From contig JAJBVQ010000108.1 of the NCBI GenBank assembly GCA_020859745.1, positions 1 through 15,820 on the forward strand: 15,820 nt of DNA, given 5' to 3'. The translations under genes and the position numbers were made by a program. How positions within the stretch are numbered: the first letter of the stretch is position 1; every line of letters starts with the position of its first letter. The notes under the pieces are model-generated. The model did not search any database. It was not told where the DNA came from and saw only the letters and a list, made by a program, of their open reading frames with translations. Positions 12,777 through 15,820 of this stretch are shown one piece after another. The DNA comes from Rikenellaceae bacterium. Lineage in GTDB: Bacteria > Bacteroidota > Bacteroidia > Bacteroidales > Rikenellaceae.

Positions 12777-14498
12777 TTATTTTGCCGCCTCGATCCAGCC
12801 CTTCACCTCGTCCGCCGACGGGTTTTTGAGTCCCAGTTTATTCTTCTTGTTGAAACCGCAGAGGTCGTTGAAGAACTTGCCCGGCGCGAGGCCCCCCAGC
12901 GAAGCCGCCGTCACGTAGCCCATCTTCTGGAGCGCCGGCACCCACTCTTCGGGCACCCCGAGCGCCGTGTAGGCCTCCGGTTCGTCCCGCACCGCCTTCT
13001 TTTCCGGCCGCATCTGCGGGAAGAACAGCACATCCTGGATCGAAGCCTGGTCCGTCATGAACATCGTCAGGCGGTCGATGCCGATGCCCATCCCCGAACA
13101 GGTCGGCATCCCGTATTCCAGGGCCCGCACGAAATCCATGTCGATGAACATCGCCTCGTCGTCCCCCTTCTCCGAGAGCCGCAGCTGCTCCTGGAACCGC
13201 CCCAGCTGGTCCACCGGGTCGTTCAGCTCCGAATAGGCGTTGCACAGCTCCTTGCCGTTCACGAACAGCTCGAAACGCTCCGTCAGCTCAGGATTATCCC
13301 TGTGGCGCTTGCACAGCGGCGACATCTCGATCGGGTAGTCTGTGATGAACGTCGGCTGGATCAGCTCCTCCTCGCACTTCTCGCCGAAGATCGCGTCGAT
13401 CAGCTTGCCCTTGCCCATCGTGTCGTCGATTTCGATACCCATTTCGCGGCACGCCGCCCGCAGCTCCTCCTCCGTCTTGCCCGTGATGTCGAAACCCGTC
13501 TTCTCGCGGATGGCATCCGTCATGGAGAGCCTGCGGAACGGCGTCTTGAAGTCGATCTGCCGGCCGCCGATGGTCAGCAGCGTATTGCCGTCGTGCAGCT
13601 CGCGGGCCACCGTCTCGATCATCTGCTCCGTGAACTCCATCATCCACCGGTAGTCCTTGTAAGCGATGTAGATCTCCATCACCGTGAACTCCGGGTTGTG
13701 GGTGCGGTCCATCCCCTCGTTGCGGAAATCCTTGGCGAACTCGTAGACCCCGTCGAAGCCGCCCACGATTAGGCGCTTGAGGTACAACTCGTTGGCGATG
13801 CGCAGGTAGAGCGGGATGTCGAGCGTGTTATGGTGCGTGATGAACGGCCGCGCCGCAGCCCCGCCCGGAATGGGTTGCAGGATGGGCGTCTCGACCTCCA
13901 CGTAGCCGCGCTCGTTGAAGAAGCGGCGCATGGTGGCGATGATCCTGGAACGCTTCAGGAAGGTCTCCTTCACCTGCGGGTTCACGATCAGGTCCACGTA
14001 GCGCATGCGGTAGCGTTGCTCCGGGTCGCTGAAGGCGTCGAACACCTGCCCGTCTTTCTCCTTGACCACCGGCAGCGGCCGCAGGGCCTTGCTCAGTACG
14101 GTAAGCTCCCGGCAGTGAACGGACAACTCGCCCATGTTCGTGATGAAGGCGAACCCTTTGACCCCCACAATGTCGCCGATGTCGAGCAGCTTCTTGAAGA
14201 CGGTGTTGTACATCTCCACGCCCACGTCGTCGCGCTTGATATAGACCTGTATGCGCCCGGTGTGGTCTTGCAGCTCGAAGAATGCGGCGCTGCCCATAAT
14301 GCGCCGGGTCATGATCCGTCCGGCAATGGCGATATCCTGAAAGTTAGGAGCTTCCGGCGTGAATCCGTTCCGGATCTCCGCCGCGGTGGCGGTGACTTTG
14401 TATTCAGCGGCGGGGTAGGGCTCTATGCCCATCTCGCGCAGTTTGGCCATCGATTCGCGCCGCAGGATCTCCTGCTCGCTCAGTTCCATGTTTTCCAT
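12777..14498 (-). CDS. lysS: Lysyl-tRNA synthetase (class II)
   Basis: This enzyme charges tRNA-Lys with lysine in the cytoplasm. The 573-residue protein has an OB-fold anticodon-binding domain (about 55-145) followed by a class II catalytic core: motif 1 around GYVEVETPILQPIPGGAAA (199-217), motif 2 FRNEGMDRTHNPEFT (258-272), and motif 3 GMGIGIDRLTMF (469-480). About 70 residues continue beyond the usual class II end near residue 500, including LGVPEEWVPALQKMGY, GLAPGKFFNDLCGFNKKN and a last helix. From memory, Bacteroidota LysS proteins carry such an extension; its role is not clear to me. The start MENMELSEQE has no Shine-Dalgarno but an A/T-rich run before it, as is usual in this phylum. 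It is a single gene, divergent from the WecA-like gene, with a predicted leader of about 200 bases. Confidence 0.98.
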   Translation of the reverse strand: MENMELSEQEILRRESMAKLREMGIEPYPAAEYKVTATAAEIRNGFTPEAPNFQDIAIAGRIMTRRIMGSAAFFELQDHTGRIQVYIKRDDVGVEMYNTVFKKLLDIGDIVGVKGFAFITNMGELSVHCRELTVLSKALRPLPVVKEKDGQVFDAFSDPEQRYRMRYVDLIVNPQVKETFLKRSRIIATMRRFFNERGYVEVETPILQPIPGGAAARPFITHHNTLDIPLYLRIANELYLKRLIVGGFDGVYEFAKDFRNEGMDRTHNPEFTVMEIYIAYKDYRWMMEFTEQMIETVARELHDGNTLLTIGGRQIDFKTPFRRLSMTDAIREKTGFDITGKTEEELRAACREMGIEIDDTMGKGKLIDAIFGEKCEEELIQPTFITDYPIEMSPLCKRHRDNPELTERFELFVNGKELCNAYSELNDPVDQLGRFQEQLRLSEKGDDEAMFIDMDFVRALEYGMPTCSGMGIGIDRLTMFMTDQASIQDVLFFPQMRPEKKAVRDEPEAYTALGVPEEWVPALQKMGYVTAASLGGLAPGKFFNDLCGFNKKNKLGLKNPSADEVKGWIEAAK

Positions 14499-14710
14499 AT
14501 TTTATTGTGTGCTCTGTTGATCGTGTTATAGTCTAAGCTTCCGCGCCAATGGATCGTTCGCAGCCTCGCCGCCGATAGCTTTTCCTTGTTTCGGCCCGGA
14601 GCCAGCGAGGGATGCTTGCAGCCCTTCGCCGTGGATGGCTCCGGGCTGGCCGCTGACGCGGAAACTTTTGCAATCGCGACACCGTCGTCAGGTCGTATTG
14701 AAGCAATGTA
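14499..14710 (-). other. Long predicted 5' leader of lysS
   Basis: If transcription starts from the -7 box at 14711-14718, about 200 bases precede the lysS ATG. They contain an H1 hairpin, the phrase GTTTCCGCGTCAGCGGCC (reverse form of the CCGCTGACGCGGAAAC module) and an A/T-rich end. No T-box or known riboswitch was recognised, and no credible leader peptide is seen. Confidence 0.55.
14594..14646 (-). repeat. H1 hairpin, copy 6, within the lysS leader
   Basis: Perfect 11-bp arms GCCCGGAGCCA (14594-14604) and TGGCTCCGGGC (14636-14646). On the minus strand it reads GCCCGGAGCCATCC, then CGGCGAAGGGCTGCA, so its interior matches 6470-6558 without the nested P module. The shortest full copy (53 bp). 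Confidence 0.8.
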
Positions 14711-14718
14711 CAAAGATA
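14711..14718 (-). promoter_or_regulatory. Predicted -7 box for lysS
   Basis: TATCTTTG on the minus strand; a T-rich stretch (TTGTTTTTC) lies about 19-26 bases upstream as a weak -33. Confidence 0.6.
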
Positions 14719-14745
14719 CGAAAAAAGGACGGACCGAAAAACAAC

Positions 14746-14776
14746 TTGGGCGGGATGGAATATCTCGTTATATTTG
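14746..14776 (+). promoter_or_regulatory. Promoter of the WecA-like gene
   Basis: TTG (14746-14748), 20 bases, then TATATTTG (14769-14776): the best Bacteroidota-type promoter in the window. Transcription would start near 14784, after the in-frame ATG at 14755, which rules that codon out as start. Confidence 0.8.
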
Positions 14777-14802
14777 TCAGTGCTAACACCACCGAGCGAG
14801 AT

Positions 14803-15820
14803 ATGATGTACGTGCTATTCGTGATACTGACCTTCGCCATATCGGCGGCCATCGGATGGTTCGCCATCCCGCGCATTGTCATCATCGCCAAGATCAAGCG
14901 TCTTTTCGACGAGCCCAACGCGCGGAAAGTCCATCAGAGGGCTATTCCGCGGCTGGGCGGATTGTCCTTTTTTCCCGACGCCTTCTTTTCCTTCGCCTTC
15001 GTGCTGGGGCTGAGGTACTACTACGGGTACGACATTTCGCTCGACCTGCAGGTCGAGCTGCTGACCGAGTTCCTGTTCGTGATGGCCGGGATGCTGATCC
15101 TCTATTTCGTGGGGATGGCCGACGACCTGATCGGGGTGGGGTACCGCAATAAATTCGTGGCGCAGTTCTTTGCCGGGGTGTGCCTTGTATTGGCGGGAGT
15201 CACCGTGTTCGACCTGCAGGGGCTGTTCGGGATCCACCGGCTGCCGTTCGCCCTGGACGCTCTGCTGACCATCACCGTGGTGGTGCTGACCGTCAACGCA
15301 TTCAACCTGATCGACGGGGTGGACGGCCTCTGTTCGGGGCTGGGAACCATTATCCTGACCACGCTGGGCATCCTTTTCATCTATTACCAGCTGTTCGTGT
15401 ACGCCATGTTCGCCTTCGGGATGGTCGGCGTGCTGATCGCCTTTTTCCGGTACAACGTGCTGGGCACCCGGCTCAAGGTCTTTATGGGCGACACGGGGTC
15501 GCTGACCCTGGGGTACATGATCGTTTTCCTGGGGCTTAAGTTCATCAACCTGGAGAACACTACCTTCATTACGCTGGGACTCAATTCCACGCTGGCGATC
15601 CTGATCGGGCTGCTGTTCGTGCCGGTGTTCGACACCTGCCGGGTGTTCGTGAGCCGGGTGTCGAGGGGCAAGTCGCCGTTCTATCCGGACAAGAATCATG
15701 TGCACCATAAGCTGTTGCAGCTGAACCGCTCCCATTTGCAGAGCACGGGGATATTGCTCCTGCTGGAGATTGGGTTTATCCTGCTGAATTTCGCGCTGGC
15801 GGAACTGATCGGTATGGGGG
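14803..15820 (+). CDS. wecA: WecA/TagO-type undecaprenyl-phosphate sugar-1-phosphate transferase (3' end outside window)
   Basis: This polytopic membrane enzyme family moves a sugar phosphate, typically GlcNAc-1-phosphate from UDP-GlcNAc, onto undecaprenyl phosphate on the cytoplasmic face, the first step of O-antigen, capsule or related glycans. The 339 visible residues contain many hydrophobic helices and the family motifs in order: KVHQRAIPRLGG near 45-56, MADD (D107, D108), NLIDGVDGL (168-176), FMGDTGS (227-233) and the loop HVHHKLL (H299-L305). The last fits WecA/TagO rather than MraY. The frame is open to the window end, so a C-terminal part is missing. Start at 14803 or the adjacent ATG at 14806; both follow the predicted transcription start by about 20 bases. 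The exact sugar cannot be read from sequence, so the symbol is at family level. Confidence 0.9.
   Translation, partial: MMYVLFVILTFAISAAIGWFAIPRIVIIAKIKRLFDEPNARKVHQRAIPRLGGLSFFPDAFFSFAFVLGLRYYYGYDISLDLQVELLTEFLFVMAGMLILYFVGMADDLIGVGYRNKFVAQFFAGVCLVLAGVTVFDLQGLFGIHRLPFALDALLTITVVVLTVNAFNLIDGVDGLCSGLGTIILTTLGILFIYYQLFVYAMFAFGMVGVLIAFFRYNVLGTRLKVFMGDTGSLTLGYMIVFLGLKFINLENTTFITLGLNSTLAILIGLLFVPVFDTCRVFVSRVSRGKSPFYPDKNHVHHKLLQLNRSHLQSTGILLLLEIGFILLNFALAELIGMG

Noticed and set aside
14499..14710. T-box riboswitch in the lysS leader
   Set aside because: No T-box sequence or terminator/antiterminator pair was found, and T-boxes are not known from Bacteroidota as far as I recall.
1..15820. tRNA or rRNA genes
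   Set aside because: No cloverleaf with conserved GGTTCGAATCC-like arms and no rRNA sequence was recognised on either strand.

Overview
The window reads as a GC-rich Bacteroidota chromosome, most likely a gut Rikenellaceae/Alistipes-like organism (the phylum is well supported, the genus is a guess). The evidence for the phylum is: promoters of the Bacteroidota type (TAnnTTTG at about -7, with a TTG box about 20 bases upstream in the best case), mostly weak or absent Shine-Dalgarno sites, an approximately 1,100-residue SecA ending in a SEC-C zinc motif, a Bacteroidota-type YebC, a lysyl-tRNA synthetase with a C-terminal extension, a TlpA-type thioredoxin with a large unknown N-terminal region, a DUF2851 protein and a BatE-like C-terminus.

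Layout. The 3' end of a BatE-like membrane/SH3 gene runs into recR with a 4-base gap (+). recR converges across 1.4 kb of repeats on a secreted thioredoxin-fold protein (-), which has its own terminator and promoter. After another 1.1 kb of repeats comes a DUF2851 gene (-), divergent from yebC (+), with back-to-back promoters between them. yebC ends in a strong hairpin. Another 1.2 kb of repeats precedes secA (+). secA ends at a 17-base tandem duplication and a perfect 18-bp-stem terminator, then 0.65 kb of repeats lead to convergent lysS (-). lysS is divergent from a WecA/TagO-type sugar-phosphate transferase (+) that runs off the window. All recognisable genes are housekeeping: recombinational repair, protein export, tRNA charging, a conserved YebC-family regulator or translation factor, and lipid-linked glycan initiation. 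No operon larger than batE-recR is visible.

The unusual part is what lies between the genes. About one third of the window (roughly 5.2 kb) is non-coding, much of it a mosaic of short hairpin modules. At least three types recur. H1 is a 55-90 bp hairpin with GCCGGAGCCA / TGGCTCCGGC arms. S is a hairpin flanked by TTCGGGCCGC / GGCCC whose inner stem is exchanged between copies while base pairing is kept, usually with a 3-base loop. P is the box GGGCTGTAACTACCC, often just after a small GTGCC-loop-GGCAC hairpin. Copies occur in both orientations, nest inside one another and form chimeras. Sequence changes are repeatedly compensatory, which suggests that the folded form, as single-stranded DNA or RNA, is what is maintained. 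No transposase or other mobility gene for these repeats is in the window.

Two H1 copies lie between a predicted promoter and the start codon (lysS and DUF2851), so they are probably transcribed in 5' leaders. A 77-bp segment present in opposite orientations (72 of 77 positions identical) brackets DUF2851 and yebC. All of this was done by eye; no alignment, folding or database search was run.
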